Assembly: GCA_000827495.1 (NCBI GenBank)
Contig: KN817527.1
Location: forward strand, 465,203 to 529,202
Reading direction: 5' to 3'
Length of the DNA stretch: 64,000 nucleotides
DNA from: Hypholoma sublateritium FD-334 SS-4
Taxonomy: Eukaryota; Basidiomycota; Agaricomycetes; Agaricales; Strophariaceae
Each line of letters begins with the position of its first letter. The stretch's first letter is position 1. The notes under the pieces were generated by a model, which was given only the letters and a program-made list of their open reading frames with translations, was not told the origin of the DNA and did not search any database. Positions 1-11,333 of the stretch are shown here, in pieces. A program made the translations under genes and the position numbers.

Positions 1-109
1 GGCTGGAGCGTGTGCACGAGGCATGTCATAGCCTTCACTGCGCCAGCCTTCAGTATATTACCCGAGCGCGGGGAATCGCCAGCCGTCCTGGTTGTTCCCC
101 CCGCCAATA

Positions 110-2069
110 ATGTCGTCCGACCCCGTCGTGGTGCTGCCGCACATCGATATCAGGAGCACCTTCGGTACGCGTTGTTCGGCCGCCTTTCGAGGGCGACGCT
201 CACTGACAAAAATCTGCGGTGGCTGGCAGGCGCCACACTTATCGGATCGTTCATCGCCACAATGTCAGTATTGAATCACCGTTAGGAGCGCCTACTTTGG
301 GAGTTTGCTTACCGTATCCTGTTGGAACAGGCTGTATGGCTTGACGACCCTGCAGGTATGCCGTTGTCTCTCGTATATGCGATCGCTCATCAATATTTCT
401 CGTGAATAGACGTATCTATATTATGCATACTACCCCAAGGACTCGAGGTCAACGAAAGCCCTTGTTCGTATTGCTCGTGCATTCCTCCAATTTCATTACA
501 TGGCTCACAGATTGATAATAGGTTGCTGTCATATGGTAGTGTCCCCTCCACCAGCGAGTTTGAAAGAGTATTTAATGTATGTAGGATTCTGGATACTCTG
601 CATGCCGCCTTCAGTACGTGAAGCATAATATTTCATCTTGAAGCGACTCTCACATGCAAGGAATTAGTGGCGTACAGCGTTTACTACTACCTGGTACGAC
701 GCAGAACAAAATTACACAGGGCTGGCGAGACTGAGACGTCCGTAGGTGATAAGCTACTTCAACCCGGACTTACTTGGGGTCGGACACTGGTGAGCTTAAC
801 ACATTCGTCGACGAACTCAAGCTCAGATACGTCGCGATTGGCAAGGTCACTATTTGTATGTCATACTGATTCAAACGGATCGCGTGCTCATCTCACTGAC
901 AACATCGGCATCCAGACCTCAGTCGCATTCAACACGGTCATCGCCTGCATTGCCCAAACGTTTGCCATTCCCCGTCGTCCGTCGCATAAATCGCTCATCT
1001 ACGGCCCAGATTCTTTCTTGTGCGGGTACACCAACGTAAGACACTTTACTCCGATCTGCGGTACCTGATAGACTGAGCAATGTCATAGTGTGCTCGACAA
1101 AATACAGGTGGTGGGTTACATCGCTTATAGTGAGTATGCGAATGATACCAGGAACGCCGACTAAAATGTTCTGTTTACTCCCAGGGACTGCTCGTATTGG
1201 CCCATTTCGCGTTCGGAGTCGGTAAGAGGTTTATCTTTTTCGAGCGAACGCTGTTTTGATTCGCCTGTCGGCTTAGAAACTGTTACTTTTATGTGAGCAT
1301 CACTGGGTAGATGGTGCCCGAATGCATCCGCTTACCTTCCCTTGCTCAGGTTCATAAAGAAGGACCTGGCAAAGCTGTCAGAGATCAGCGTGCGTCGCGT
1401 TTTTCTTCAGCCTATCGGCTCATCATGCTGATAGCAGACCTGCATCATAGCTTATCGCGGCGACACCGTTTGCGATATTTGCCGTGCTATCAGACATTAT
1501 GATCGCAGGAGCGCTGTGCTATCTTTTACACGGAAGTCGCTCGGGGTTCAAACGGTGCGTAGTGCTCGCTCATTAACATTAGTGAGCATGCGGTTGACCG
1601 CGCGATTCTAGCACGGATACTATCATCTCCATCCTGATTATCTATGCGATTAACCGATGTCTTCTGACTTCGTGAGTGTCACCATGACTATTTTCTTACA
1701 AAATCGTCAACAGATTCTCATGTCATATTCAGGGTAGTAGCGGTGGTTGAAGTCATTGTGGTGGGTACATGTTTCGTTACCTTCTGCTCTCGAGCTGATA
1801 GATTACCTAGTATTGCACAATGCCCACAAGCTTGTGGTTTCTGGCTATCGATTTTTTCATCGGAAAGCGTCAGTGAAAATGACCTATTGCTGCGTGGAGA
1901 CGCTCACGAGAACGGTGGAACTCTAGTCTATGCGAACAGTCTTCTCGCCACGCTGAACAGTCGAGTGGCTATTCGCGCTGCAAATGCTACGACGGTCAAC
2001 AGCGTTCATCTCTCAGAGCTTGAATTTAATTCATCAAATGCAACCGAGACGGTGTGTCCTCTCCGATAA
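110..2069 (+). CDS. DUF6534-type seven-helix membrane protein, multi-exon
   Basis: Uncharacterised basidiomycete membrane protein family (DUF6534), recognised piecemeal across many short exons. Exons 110-164, 230-263 and 331-355 splice in frame to give the N-terminal block STFG-ATLIG...LYGLTTLQ. Exon 410-467 continues TYLYYAYYPKD. Later exons give ILDTLHAAF (ending near 613), MAYSVYYYL (from 668), TSVAFNTVIACIAQTF (about 912-962), GLLVLAHFAFGV (about 1183-1222), FIKKDLAKL (from about 1350), LSDIMIAGALCYLLHGSR (about 1440-1550), TIISILIIYAIN (about 1616-1675) and VYANSLLATLNSR before the stop at 2067-2069. Nearly the whole family pattern of helices and the NSLLATLN signature is present in order. 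I could not join the exon ending at 467 to the ILDTLH exon without a frame conflict, so a frameshift or an unusual splice is possible. Function in the family is unknown. Confidence 0.6.
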
Positions 2070-2563
2070 TTACGTTTGTCGAACGCAGCCTCATAATTTG
2101 ACCCTCCAGAAACCTCAAGCGGTAAAGTAAACGTTACTTTGATTTTGCTCTTCTAATTCAGCACCATAATTTTAGCGAGACCTGGTGCTAGATATCGGCG
2201 CTGGAAGCTCGCGGAGACATACTTCCTTCCCTTCGCATACCACAGGACACACATTAGAAGAGGGGTTTATCGAGGGCAAGGTAAGGCACAGAAAAATCCC
2301 CGCCCTTCCGGTATTAACGCAGTTCTATCAGTCTTGAACATCTTGGACTGAGATCCATGAGCGACAACTATAACTTATGACACGGATTGTATTACATGTA
2401 ACACTTGACGCGGAGATTTCATTGGAACTACACATGTACATTTCACGCACTGACACGACACATTCGCTGCGATTTTCCCTTTAAATTTTATGAATTAGCC
2501 ATGTACACGTTGGCTGGCACTCCTATTTTTCCACGTACATATATAATTCACCTAAGCATAAAA
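2070..2563. other. Intergenic, nothing recognised
   Basis: AT-rich spacer between two convergent genes, presumably holding both 3' ends. I see no coding pattern or repeat. Confidence 0.5.
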
Positions 2564-2986
2564 TCATTCCTCTAACCAGGACTGAGCCGCAGCCCTGATC
2601 GCTCGATCCCATTCGCCGTCAATTTTGCGTAATATCTCGACGCGCTTGATTTCGTCTTTCCCAAGCTTCAGCCCATTGTAGAGGTGCGGAAACATCCCCT
2701 CTCCTCCCCGCGGCCCGCAGACCTCCGCCTTGGGATCCTCCCACCGGATCTGGGACTCGAGTTTTCTGTAATCGATTTGGAGAATGTAGACAGACGCCTG
2801 GTCCTTGAAGAACCACTTGAGAGTGTTCAGGATCTGCGCCGACGTCGACAGGTGAACGAAGCCGGAGGCTTGATCGATATCGCTGACTGGTAGTCTGTCG
2901 GGCAGCTCGTTTAAACTGAGGGGGGTTTCTGCCGATGATGGAGATATTTTATAGACATAGTTAAGACTTTGTCTATTAAGATCCAT
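2564..2986 (-). CDS. DUF952 family protein
   Basis: A single-exon, 140-residue protein matching the small DUF952 family across its length: YVYKI near the N-terminus, an SDIDQASGFVHLST block (residues about 35-48) where the family has its conserved G-F-hydrophobic-H-S/T motif, VYILQIDYRKL, then FPHLYNGL (about 101-108) with the conserved H-L-Y. The length is normal for the family. The start ATG at 2986 is the only one giving the full domain. The biochemical role of DUF952 is not established; it is often found as a stand-alone domain in bacteria and fungi. It is convergent with the upstream DUF6534 gene. No sign of decay. Confidence 0.75.
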   Translation of the reverse strand: MDLNRQSLNYVYKISPSSAETPLSLNELPDRLPVSDIDQASGFVHLSTSAQILNTLKWFFKDQASVYILQIDYRKLESQIRWEDPKAEVCGPRGGEGMFPHLYNGLKLGKDEIKRVEILRKIDGEWDRAIRAAAQSWLEE

Positions 2987-3472
2987 ATAAAAGGAAGCGC
3001 AGTGGGTACTCTGGATGTCGTTCTAAAATGATCTTGCTTGTGATTGGGTTAATTGGGAGAGGAATCGGGGAACATTAGAACTTGTAGCTAACACTTTGCG
3101 GGATTCGGAGTAGATAAAACCAATCCGAGATTCCTGAATAAAAAATTGAGGGGTGGTCGAGCGAGAAGTACTGGTGGTGTGACAGATCTTGAACAGATCG
3201 ACTGTCATCTGTTTATTTGGTCTGTGAAGGAGACTACTGGTGGTCAAGTTGCGGTCAAATATCAATGATGTCGATGAGGCCTGTCAGATGGCCAAGGTTG
3301 GCCGCCGCCGCCGGGTGCGGGAAGGAGCCTAGGCCCTATGGCCATCAATCTCTTGTCAATCTCTTTTTTTAGGTAATTAGCAAGTAATTAGTAGATAAGA
3401 TCATCAATGAACTGCCGAAAACAAGCCGAAAATAGATTTTTTCCTTCGTGTGGTTGCCCTTGAACTGTACGT
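2987..3472. other. Intergenic
   Basis: Upstream region of the DUF952 gene on one side and the truncated 5' side of a BTB pseudogene on the other. From about 3430 there should be the start of the BTB domain (WFDDGNV) if the paralogue were complete, but it is not readable. Confidence 0.4.
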
Positions 3473-4534
3473 TTGAGCGTAGTTCTGCAAGCTCAGGACA
3501 CCCAATTTCGAGTACATCAGACATTCCTCTCACTCCACTCCGAGATTATGAAAGGCTGCTTCTCATTTCCTCAGCCCAAGGACGCGGAGACTTTAGAGGG
3601 ATGCCCACTGGTGCATCTCCCTGATTTGGCGCTCGACATTGACAACCTTTGTGCTCTTCTGTACGGGGTATACCAGTACGTTTTTGGTATTCTCGGTACC
3701 AATACAACTTTACTCATATCCCCTAGCATCAACATTCAAGACATCGAGTTTTCCTATCTAACAACAATGATACGCCTGGGCCGGAAATACGAAATCTGCC
3801 ATTGGAAAACCTCGGCTTTGAGCCACCTTTGACAATTATTTCCTTCATTTCCCAATATCTCGCATCAGTGGATTTTGTCTTACTATTCAGTCAAGAAATT
3901 GGTCAAGGACAATCGAAGCTATCTGTTTGACATTGTCAACTTAGTTTACGATAACCATATTTTGTTGGTCGTTCCGGCTGCATTTTTCTTCCTGCTCACG
4001 ATACACAGCTTGGTACGCCCTCAGTTCGTAATAATTACTACTAAAACTTGCACTAACAATATCAATATTCAGGACGAAATCACAACAGGAGCCAAAGATT
4101 CGACAACTTTGTCCCCTCAAGCGATGCAAGATTGTATACGAGGTCGGACAATGTTTATCGCTTCATTTGTCCAAGATATTGTATCTTCCCTCGAGAAACG
4201 AGATTCGGATAACACGGGGAGCAGATCGTATGTCATTCCCACTTCCACTTGCAGGAAGACACAAGCATGTTCAAGAGGCTTGGTCGATATCTTGGGAAAA
4301 TTGGCCAAATCGACGGTGAACACAGGACGTGTTCACTTTTTTCACACTGCCGATGATATCTGCTTTGCAATGGCCCCTGCCAATGGAGGTAAATCTGGGG
4401 TGTTTTGTGACAAATGCTTTGAAAAACTTTCGGACGTGTTCGATGATTGCATTGACAATTTCTGGCAAAACCTCCCTACTTTTTTTAATCTACCGCCCTG
4501 GGAGATGCTGAAAAACGATGAATTTGAAATTTAG
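3473..4534 (+). pseudogene. BTB/POZ-domain protein pseudogene (5' truncated, nonsense)
   Basis: Paralogue of the other BTB genes in this window. Exons 3473-3675, 3727-4012 and 4073-4534 keep the family splice sites and phases. Exon 1 reads from VVLQAQDTQFRVH through LLYGVYQ. Exon 2 has the YL-T-RLGRKYEI block, and exon 3 the PTSTC...C and FCDKC motifs. Two lesions argue that it is dead. The first 30 or so residues, including WFDDGN, are missing, with a stop at 3461-3463 instead. A TGA at 3830-3832 interrupts exon 2 in the middle of the HL-QLFP motif, after which the same frame continues to the normal C-terminus. The rest is well kept, so inactivation looks fairly recent. Confidence 0.75.
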
Positions 4535-5106
4535 TAAATGATTACTAGTAAATTCTTGCTTGTATACTTATATATATTCTCCTTTAAATACATGCGTGTA
4601 CCTTACTCAATGTTTCCTACCACGGAAGTCCTTTTAAGTTCAGCGTTGTAATTGCACAGTAATGCTGATCAAAGCGGGTAAGTAATATGGTCGTGATATT
4701 AGTTTGTCGTCATGATTAAATGCCCATACAAGCGGCGCGTCTATATTATGATATTGAATTGACGCCCAACCACACAGTCAGCACAATGGGGAGAGAAGAA
4801 GCGCGACGCGCGTCGCGTGCATCAGTGAGTGCGCGAAGGCCTGTGCGCGCGTGAGCAGCGTGATCTGACGTCGGCCAGTGCGGCAAGTGACGTGACCAGT
4901 TTCGGGGTCCCCCTGGGTCCCCGTTCTCAGTTTCCACGAGGAAGGGGCATGTGATGAGGCTGTGCGGTGGGAATCAGAAATGTTGAATGTAACCTTGCGG
5001 TTCTCGAACACCGCGTCACTCAGGTATCGCACGACGCAGTGGTCGTATGTCTTGAGACTTGTCAGCAACATCCCTCAATCTCAACTATTTGGTCACAAGT
5101 GGCCAG
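4535..5106. other. Intergenic / promoter of the next BTB gene
   Basis: No coding signal. It holds the 3' end of the BTB pseudogene and the upstream region of the intact BTB gene. Confidence 0.4.
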
Positions 5107-6250
5107 ATGTCATATTCTTCACGCCTTCGATCCGCCAAGCGTAAACGAGTTTCTATTATAGCTGGACTTGATTCTGAATCGGACCTGGAATCCTGGTGTC
5201 AAGACACAGTTGAACGCAGCACCCAGTTCTGGTTCGACGACGGAAATGTGGTCTTGCAAGCTGAATCTGTGCAGTTTCGCGTGCACCGCTCCATCCTTTC
5301 GCGTCATTCACCAATCATGCAGGACTGTCTGGAGTGTCCCAAGCCTGAGGACGCGCCGACGATTGAAGGATGCCCTCTAGTCCATCTTGCGGACTTAGCG
5401 AAGGACATCGACAACATGTGCAGCCTTCTATATGGGATGTACCAGTGCGTTCACTTTCTCAATCCTCCAATCACCAAGCGCACTCAGCTCCCCCTTTCGC
5501 ATTCTAGAATCGATGCAAAGAAGATCACTTCGTCCTACTTAGAAACGATGCTTTTCATGGGCCGAAAATATGAGATCGCGTCCTTTACCACTTCGGCAGA
5601 GAACATTCTTGAGCAGTTGTTTCCCCCCATCTTGAAGAGGTGGGATGGACGGCAAAAGGACGTGAAGAGACTTATTGTTCAAAACAACGGGTTCCTCTTT
5701 GACGTGTTAAACATAACCTGCGAATATCCCATGCCGTCCATCATGCAGCCTCTCTTAGTTTCGATATTCACCATCCACAGCCTGGTGCGTCTCACAACGC
5801 TATCAACATCTATCTTTTTACTTGACGAGCATGATGAAGGATCAACTTACATCAGGAATCCCGCGCGGCGAGCAGCCTCGTGCAATTCTGAAACCGAGCG
5901 CAGAGCAATATTGCGTCCTCAGCCGGTTGATATTCATGCAATTGTCTCTGAGAATATTCGCAGGGACCTTCCGCAAATCGGACGACATATATGTGCTTCC
6001 TCTCAAAAACTGCCACTCAAAAACTAAATGTCTAGATTGTTTCCGGCGCATGATGACAGATATAGTCATGAAGCACACGACACTCAATACTGCTGCGTTT
6101 CCGCAGACTATGGCCTCCTCCTATGGAGAAAGCAACTTCTGCCTATCCTGCGCCGGCCGCCTGCAGGATCTAGTCGAACAAAGTAGACGCGCCGTGTGGA
6201 GCAAACTTCCCAGCGTTCTGAAAGCATTCGAAAACGCGGACTTTGCGTAA
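5107..6250 (+). CDS. BTB/POZ-domain protein, three exons
   Basis: Intact member of the local BTB family, 341 residues. Exons 5107-5444, 5508-5784 and 5840-6250, introns 63 and 55 nt. The start was set at 5107 because the encoded N-terminus (MSYSS...AKRKR) lines up with the MSS...TKRKR starts of the paralogues. Exon 1 carries the BTB fold: STQFWFDDGNVVLQAE, FRVHRSILSRHSPIM and CSLLYGMYQ. Exon 2 (277 nt, a length shared by four copies) has SSYLETMLFMGRKYEIASF. Exon 3 carries cysteines conserved in the family (LPLKNC-x5-C and FCLSC). BTB proteins commonly dimerise and link substrates to Cul3 ubiquitin ligases; whether this one does is unknown. An F-box gene follows in the same direction. Confidence 0.8.
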
Positions 6251-6840
6251 CGTGAAATTTTCTGAGAATCCCGTAGCCAGACTCTATCATATTCGATCAG
6301 CGTAGAATCAAACACTGTTATCAAATTTCATTAAGAACACGCTGACATGAGGCCAGTGCAAGTTAGTTGTGTGCAGCGGGTGAGTAGATACTGAAAAGAT
6401 ATAAGAGCACAGCAATTGTTGGGGCCACATGCGCACGAAATATGATGCGGTGGTCCGCCGTATTAGGAAGTATTTCCTCATTTACCTTCATGTCAAGCAT
6501 GCTCCGGGGTCTCGACGTCGCACAGAGTCGGGTCAAGCATGCCAAGTGTGCCACCTGTGACTAGTTCGAACGCGTCGACGCGAAGCAGCCCGATACTTAC
6601 ACTGAATTTTCATCAATACTTTTGCAAACCATACGCCGATGGTAAACGGGACATTCAATCAGGGACGCCAACCCACACCATTGAACATACTAAGGACAGC
6701 CTGATAATAAGGCGTCTATGAATAGGTATATTACTCGCCTTTGTAGTATGTGGCCCTTCATAAGGCGGCTGTGATGTATTACTATAAATATGTACTATGT
6801 TCTTTCCGATCTGATCAGTGCACACAGAATAACACCCACC
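6251..6840. other. Intergenic
   Basis: No gene seen. Includes the BTB 3' end and the promoter side of the F-box gene. Confidence 0.4.
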
Positions 6841-8496
6841 ATGGCAGAGCCTTACCCCTTCTCAGAAGACTTATTCAAAACCAATCGCGCTCAGACGGAC
6901 GAAGAATGGGCAATGCTGAAGCGTCTTATCACTATTTGCGACAGACAGATTGCCATTATCGACAAGGAAATATCCGATCGCAACGATGAAAGGAAGAGGC
7001 TTGTCAACGGTGTTGCTCCCTTCAAGCGCGCGTTCGCTCCATTCCGCCGCCTTCCAGCAGACGTTGTACGCGAGATATTCGTCGCATGTATCGACAGGAC
7101 GTGCAACTCCACATTGGCGCCCAACGAAGCACCGACTCTCCTGACCCACATCTCCAGTGGTATGCGGCACCTCGCGCTTAGCACCCCCGAGCTTTGGACC
7201 ACGATCTATATCCCGATCACCAGATATGTCAAAGGCACCACATACATCAGAGGGATCAACAAGAGCGATATTTTCCCGTGTTCACGCGGTGTTGAGGAGT
7301 GGCTCCTCCGGCGCTCCGGAGACATGCCACTTAGCATCTTTGTGGACGAGCTCAAAAGCGGTGCCCCTGTGACGTTGAAGTATACAAATGCTCTCACCGA
7401 TGAGATCATCAGGATAATGTTACTATGCTGCTCGCGATGGAAGGACATTAGCCTTGGATTGGTTTCAGGCTCGCTGCTTCACTTTCAGAATATATATCCC
7501 TACAAAATTCCTCTTCTACGATCTGTCTCCCTCACCGGAAGACACGGCACTGTGGACAGCGCCTGGGGAAGAAGTTGGATGTTGTCCGCTCCATCGTTAG
7601 AGAGATTCTATATCGACTTACAACAAACACAACTTCAAGGAGACCCCTCCCAGTTTAAAGTGAACTGGGCAAATCTCACCCACCTCGGTTTTGGGGACTC
7701 AGTATGGGCATTTTCGGCCCATCCATTTGAGTTGGACATCGTTCCAATCCTTCTCCAGACAACCCTGCTTGTCAAGCTCAAGATTGTCGCTTTTGCAGTG
7801 GGATCCATAGTTTCTCCCCTTACCGATATTCACCTTCCACTCCTCCAGGTTTTAGAGATGGAAGAGCGTCGTTATTTTGCATCATCCCAGGGCCTTGGAA
7901 TACTTCAGCTGATAAAAGCGCCCAAGCTACGCACTCTCGTATACAGCTCAATCGGTAGCCCGTGCGCAATCACGTTCCCGCCCCCCTCTCTCGTATCGTT
8001 GCTTGAAAAGACGCAGGACATGAAAGAACTTTCTGTATCATTCTCTGGAAACCACCCTTCTCGCGAAGCATATCGTGCAGTTCTTGGTCTCTGCCCACAC
8101 CTCACCACGCTGCACATTCAGCATTCCGATTACATTGACGGAAACATTCTCCTGCGCGAGCTCGTACTGAACGACAGCAAACAATGCCTGTGTCCGGCCC
8201 TGGAAGCCTTCCGGTGCTCTTCGGCGCTATTCGTGACTCCAGAGATCCTGTCCGATTTTGTCTCCCGTAAGCGAGGCACGGTATCCCATTTAAAATGTTG
8301 GAAGGCTCTCGCTATTTCAGAGATAAAATTTGATCTGCCCAATGCCGCCTATGATCTCGCTATGATCGCGGAACTTTCAACCCAATTGAATGACATGCTC
8401 TCTGCGACAGATTTATATCACTTTAATCAGCAGGATTTTTGGGATCAGATTAGCGTCTGTGGCCGACAGTCATCGATTAATTATCTCTTACCGTGA
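6841..8496 (+). CDS. F-box/LRR-like protein
   Basis: Single-exon protein of 551 residues with the usual architecture of mushroom F-box proteins. A coiled-coil-like N-terminus (about 20-60, rich in E, K and R) precedes an F-box (about 65-120: FRRLPADVVREIF, then LSTPELWTTIYI). The C-terminal part is long and leucine-rich, with LxxLxL-type repeats as in substrate-binding LRRs. The start at 6841 was chosen over an ATG 51 nt upstream because it sits in CACCATGG, a strong Kozak context. F-box proteins act as substrate receptors of SCF (Cul1) ubiquitin ligases; the target here is unknown. It lies 590 bp downstream of the intact BTB gene on the same strand. Confidence 0.8.
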   Translation: MAEPYPFSEDLFKTNRAQTDEEWAMLKRLITICDRQIAIIDKEISDRNDERKRLVNGVAPFKRAFAPFRRLPADVVREIFVACIDRTCNSTLAPNEAPTLLTHISSGMRHLALSTPELWTTIYIPITRYVKGTTYIRGINKSDIFPCSRGVEEWLLRRSGDMPLSIFVDELKSGAPVTLKYTNALTDEIIRIMLLCCSRWKDISLGLVSGSLLHFQNIYPYKIPLLRSVSLTGRHGTVDSAWGRSWMLSAPSLERFYIDLQQTQLQGDPSQFKVNWANLTHLGFGDSVWAFSAHPFELDIVPILLQTTLLVKLKIVAFAVGSIVSPLTDIHLPLLQVLEMEERRYFASSQGLGILQLIKAPKLRTLVYSSIGSPCAITFPPPSLVSLLEKTQDMKELSVSFSGNHPSREAYRAVLGLCPHLTTLHIQHSDYIDGNILLRELVLNDSKQCLCPALEAFRCSSALFVTPEILSDFVSRKRGTVSHLKCWKALAISEIKFDLPNAAYDLAMIAELSTQLNDMLSATDLYHFNQQDFWDQISVCGRQSSINYLLP

Positions 8497-8699
8497 TACG
8501 CACTAAACGGTGCCCGACACTACACGTAGGCATTTATGTAAATACCGAAATATCTTGGTGTGCGAGTTGATCAGCGCTCTTGTGCATCCCTTTCGCTTTC
8601 ACGGTAATTTTTTGCCCAGCTGGCGCAGGAGATTGAGTCAGCCAAACATCCTCAGTCTCGACTGTAGTAGGAACACACCAGGCGTATGTACGCAAGCGA
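8497..8699. other. Spacer before the tandem duplication
   Basis: Nothing recognised. Confidence 0.3.
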
Positions 8700-8967
8700 G
8701 GATGTTCATTAGCGCTCGGCGTATGGAAGCCACTCCCTGTTCTGCCGACGAGAACCGATGATCCCAAATCCTCACGGGATCAGTTGCTCCCGAGTATCTG
8801 TGTGTATTACTCAGAGAAGCCTGGATGGCAACCAGAGTGGTCACGATTATGAGTGAGTTGCGAATCACCAAAGTTCTCGCGACAGAGTACTGATGTGTTC
8901 ACATTTGTATACCTAGATACAAATCACTTGTGAATCAAAAACCATGCGCTGACGGCGGCGCATACCG

Positions 8968-9163
8968 TCAGTCAGACTCCGCGTGCACTGCCATCGAAGA
9001 CAACGCGTCGTCGGATCTGATTATCGGCTGCCCGTGAGCCCGTGATGAAAATGGGGCGAACGGCACCGTCATGCGGCAACAGCGCCGGCAGTAGGAACGG
9101 GTAGAGTTGGGGTAGAGAGCTGTCGCGCAGGGTGGCATTCTGTATACGTGCAGCATCATTCAA
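8968..9163 (-). other. Short minus-strand reading frame conserved between copies
   Basis: A frame containing VYR-PP...TAL and ending QPIIRSDDALSSMAVHAES is kept in both duplicated blocks (here and at about 14330-14500), although neighbouring frames are not. It looks like the C-terminal tail of a protein. I could not build upstream exons, so it may be a remnant or the last exon of an unrecognised gene. Confidence 0.3.
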
Positions 9164-9559
9164 CAGCGGGCAGAAGTGGGGGTAGTAGAGACAAATGGAA
9201 AGACGTGCCTATGCTATCACTCCGGCACCGCGTAGAAGATTACACGAAATTCAGGGGTTATTGGGAGACCATGACCTGTATGCCCTGACGGTTCACACTG
9301 CATGTCAGTAACAGTCAAAGCGTTGATATATAAAAGTACTCACAATGGACTAGGCGATCCTAATGGGCCACTCACCTCTCCAGCGTCTAAGAGTACGGGC
9401 GCACCATGCAATCTGGAACCAACCAGTCGAAGCCAACTTCGTCTTTACGGTGTCAGATTTGGAGAACATGAGTCCGGAAGCGTTTATTCGCGAGCTGAGC
9501 TGTGAAGGAAGCCGTGGACGTTTGCTGAAATTGGGTAATAGATAAGTAAGAATGGCGAG

Positions 9560-11139
9560 AGAACGTACGTCGGGTGCAGCCTCATACACATGGACTTCAG
9601 AAGCCGAGATACACGAAGTACGAGACGGAGACGAGCCACGGCACCAGCCAACGTAAAAGTGATGGCAAAGCGAAGACGTGTACGGATTGTGCTCGAGGAG
9701 ACATATAGCATAGACGTCGCACAGTGGTGTAGATTGCCTTGATGAGATCGCGGGTGTCCCCAGCGCGTAACCCAAGCGCCGTGACTTGGATAGCGTCTGT
9801 GCAATGTTGGCTGCAGCGAGAGAGGTCGTACCAATAATGTCTAGGTGTGTAGTAGAAGACCGATATTGTAGCAAACCTGGAAGGGCAAGCCATCGCAAAT
9901 ACCCGGTTGGATCCGTAGTCTAGACCCATTTCGCACGTCAGCCGTAATCAACAGAGGCGGACCCTGACGCGGACGCGTGACGGCTTTCAGCTGCTCAGCT
10001 CAGGCTCAGTTGCTATGTAGAATGCGCTTTAAATATTTTCTCGATGTCAGAAGGGGCTTGGTTTATGAAGCACATAGAGTACGCTCGCGAAACATCTGTC
10101 CTTCCTGTGGACGCGTGTTTCTTGAAGCACATATAAATAGCTCTGAAAAGCTATAAATAGGTCGCAATGATTGATCTTGTCCGTGCAGAAAGAAAAAATG
10201 TAGGGGTCCTTATCTATCTATGATACGGCCTCCTCACCCTCAAAATCCTCAGTTCAATTACCTTCTTGTATTCTACCTTCTGAGATGGTTCAGCTCCCTT
10301 AAATTTCTCCGGAGGTGCATGCAGTGGATTTCACGCTGATGTACTATTCAAGTCTATTTTCGGAACAATGTCATACTTGTCCGCTGGCAATCGCTTGTGT
10401 TTCTGGATGTGGTTCTGGAGGAGAGGAAGAAATGTTGAACTAAAAAACGCGAAGAGGACCCGCATCATTGTGTAATACTATATGTCAACACTACAGTGAC
10501 TGAAATATATGCCAACAACGATGTCTCTATAAACTTTGCTGAATTCGACCATCTGCGGAGGGTAGCTATTTTAGAACATGATTTTGCGAGCAGGTGCCAA
10601 TGCCGTGGGTTTGGTAATATGTAAGTCATACGTTAAGTGACCTATTCAAGCGCCCGTGTGAGCTGTTGACTTTGACGCGCTGGTCTTAATGAAGAAGCAG
10701 CTTCAAGCATGAGTGGCATACTTCGAAACACGGCACATGTTCTCATTCTATGAACACGCTGAGATACAGAGGTCATACCAGCGTCGATCTCCGGATACGC
10801 AGACCCAGATATCCCAAATCGACACATGTACAAGAAGAATCCACTATAATCCAGATACGTTGGCGCCAATGCTGGGATCGCTCAGAATTTTGATCAACAT
10901 TGACAGATGGCACACATGTACTTACCCGAATTTCGAACTCCCCCGGGCGGAGTGGTGTGAATGTCTACGGTAGACTAATACCTATCAGGACGCAAGCATG
11001 ATGATATAGTACATCTGGAGTTGTGCCGGAGAGTACATGGATGGGTATACAATTGCGATATATATCGCTTAGTGTCTGGTGAGTATTTGGTACCGCAAGC
11101 AGACATGGGAATGTAGCAGGAGTACAAGGGAATAGTAAC
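9560..11139. other. No gene recognised (within copy A)
   Basis: Contains duplicated noncoding sequence from about 10050 onward (partner from about 17175). TATAAATA-like strings occur at about 10130-10160. A minus-strand open stretch at 9350-9898 has no counterpart of similar length in copy B and is not supported. Confidence 0.4.
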
Positions 11140-11333
11140 CTTAACCAGATACTTGACGAGTCATCTTTCGAGGGCGGGGGTATTATATGAGTTGGGCATT
11201 ATCCCGTGTTCACCGAAACAGGACCGTGCGGCCTCCGCGCGGCTCTTATTAGCTGGTGGGTAGTTCACTGTGTCAAAACCACTTTCACAACCGCTCCACC
11301 ATCACTGTCTCCACAATAAACTGTCCGTCCAGC
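11140..11333 (+). promoter_or_regulatory. Conserved upstream region of the copy A gene
   Basis: This stretch aligns with 18245-18459 upstream of the paralogue, with islands of identity such as CCAGATACT, CGAGTCAT, GTGTTCACCGAAACA and GACCGTGCGG. The sequence between islands has diverged. That suggests preserved promoter elements, or a slowly decaying duplicate. No TATA box or known factor site is certain. Confidence 0.4.

Noticed and set aside
9350..9898. 182-codon minus-strand open stretch in copy A
   Set aside because: Not kept at comparable length in the duplicated block of copy B, no recognisable motif, and codon use like the surrounding noncoding DNA.
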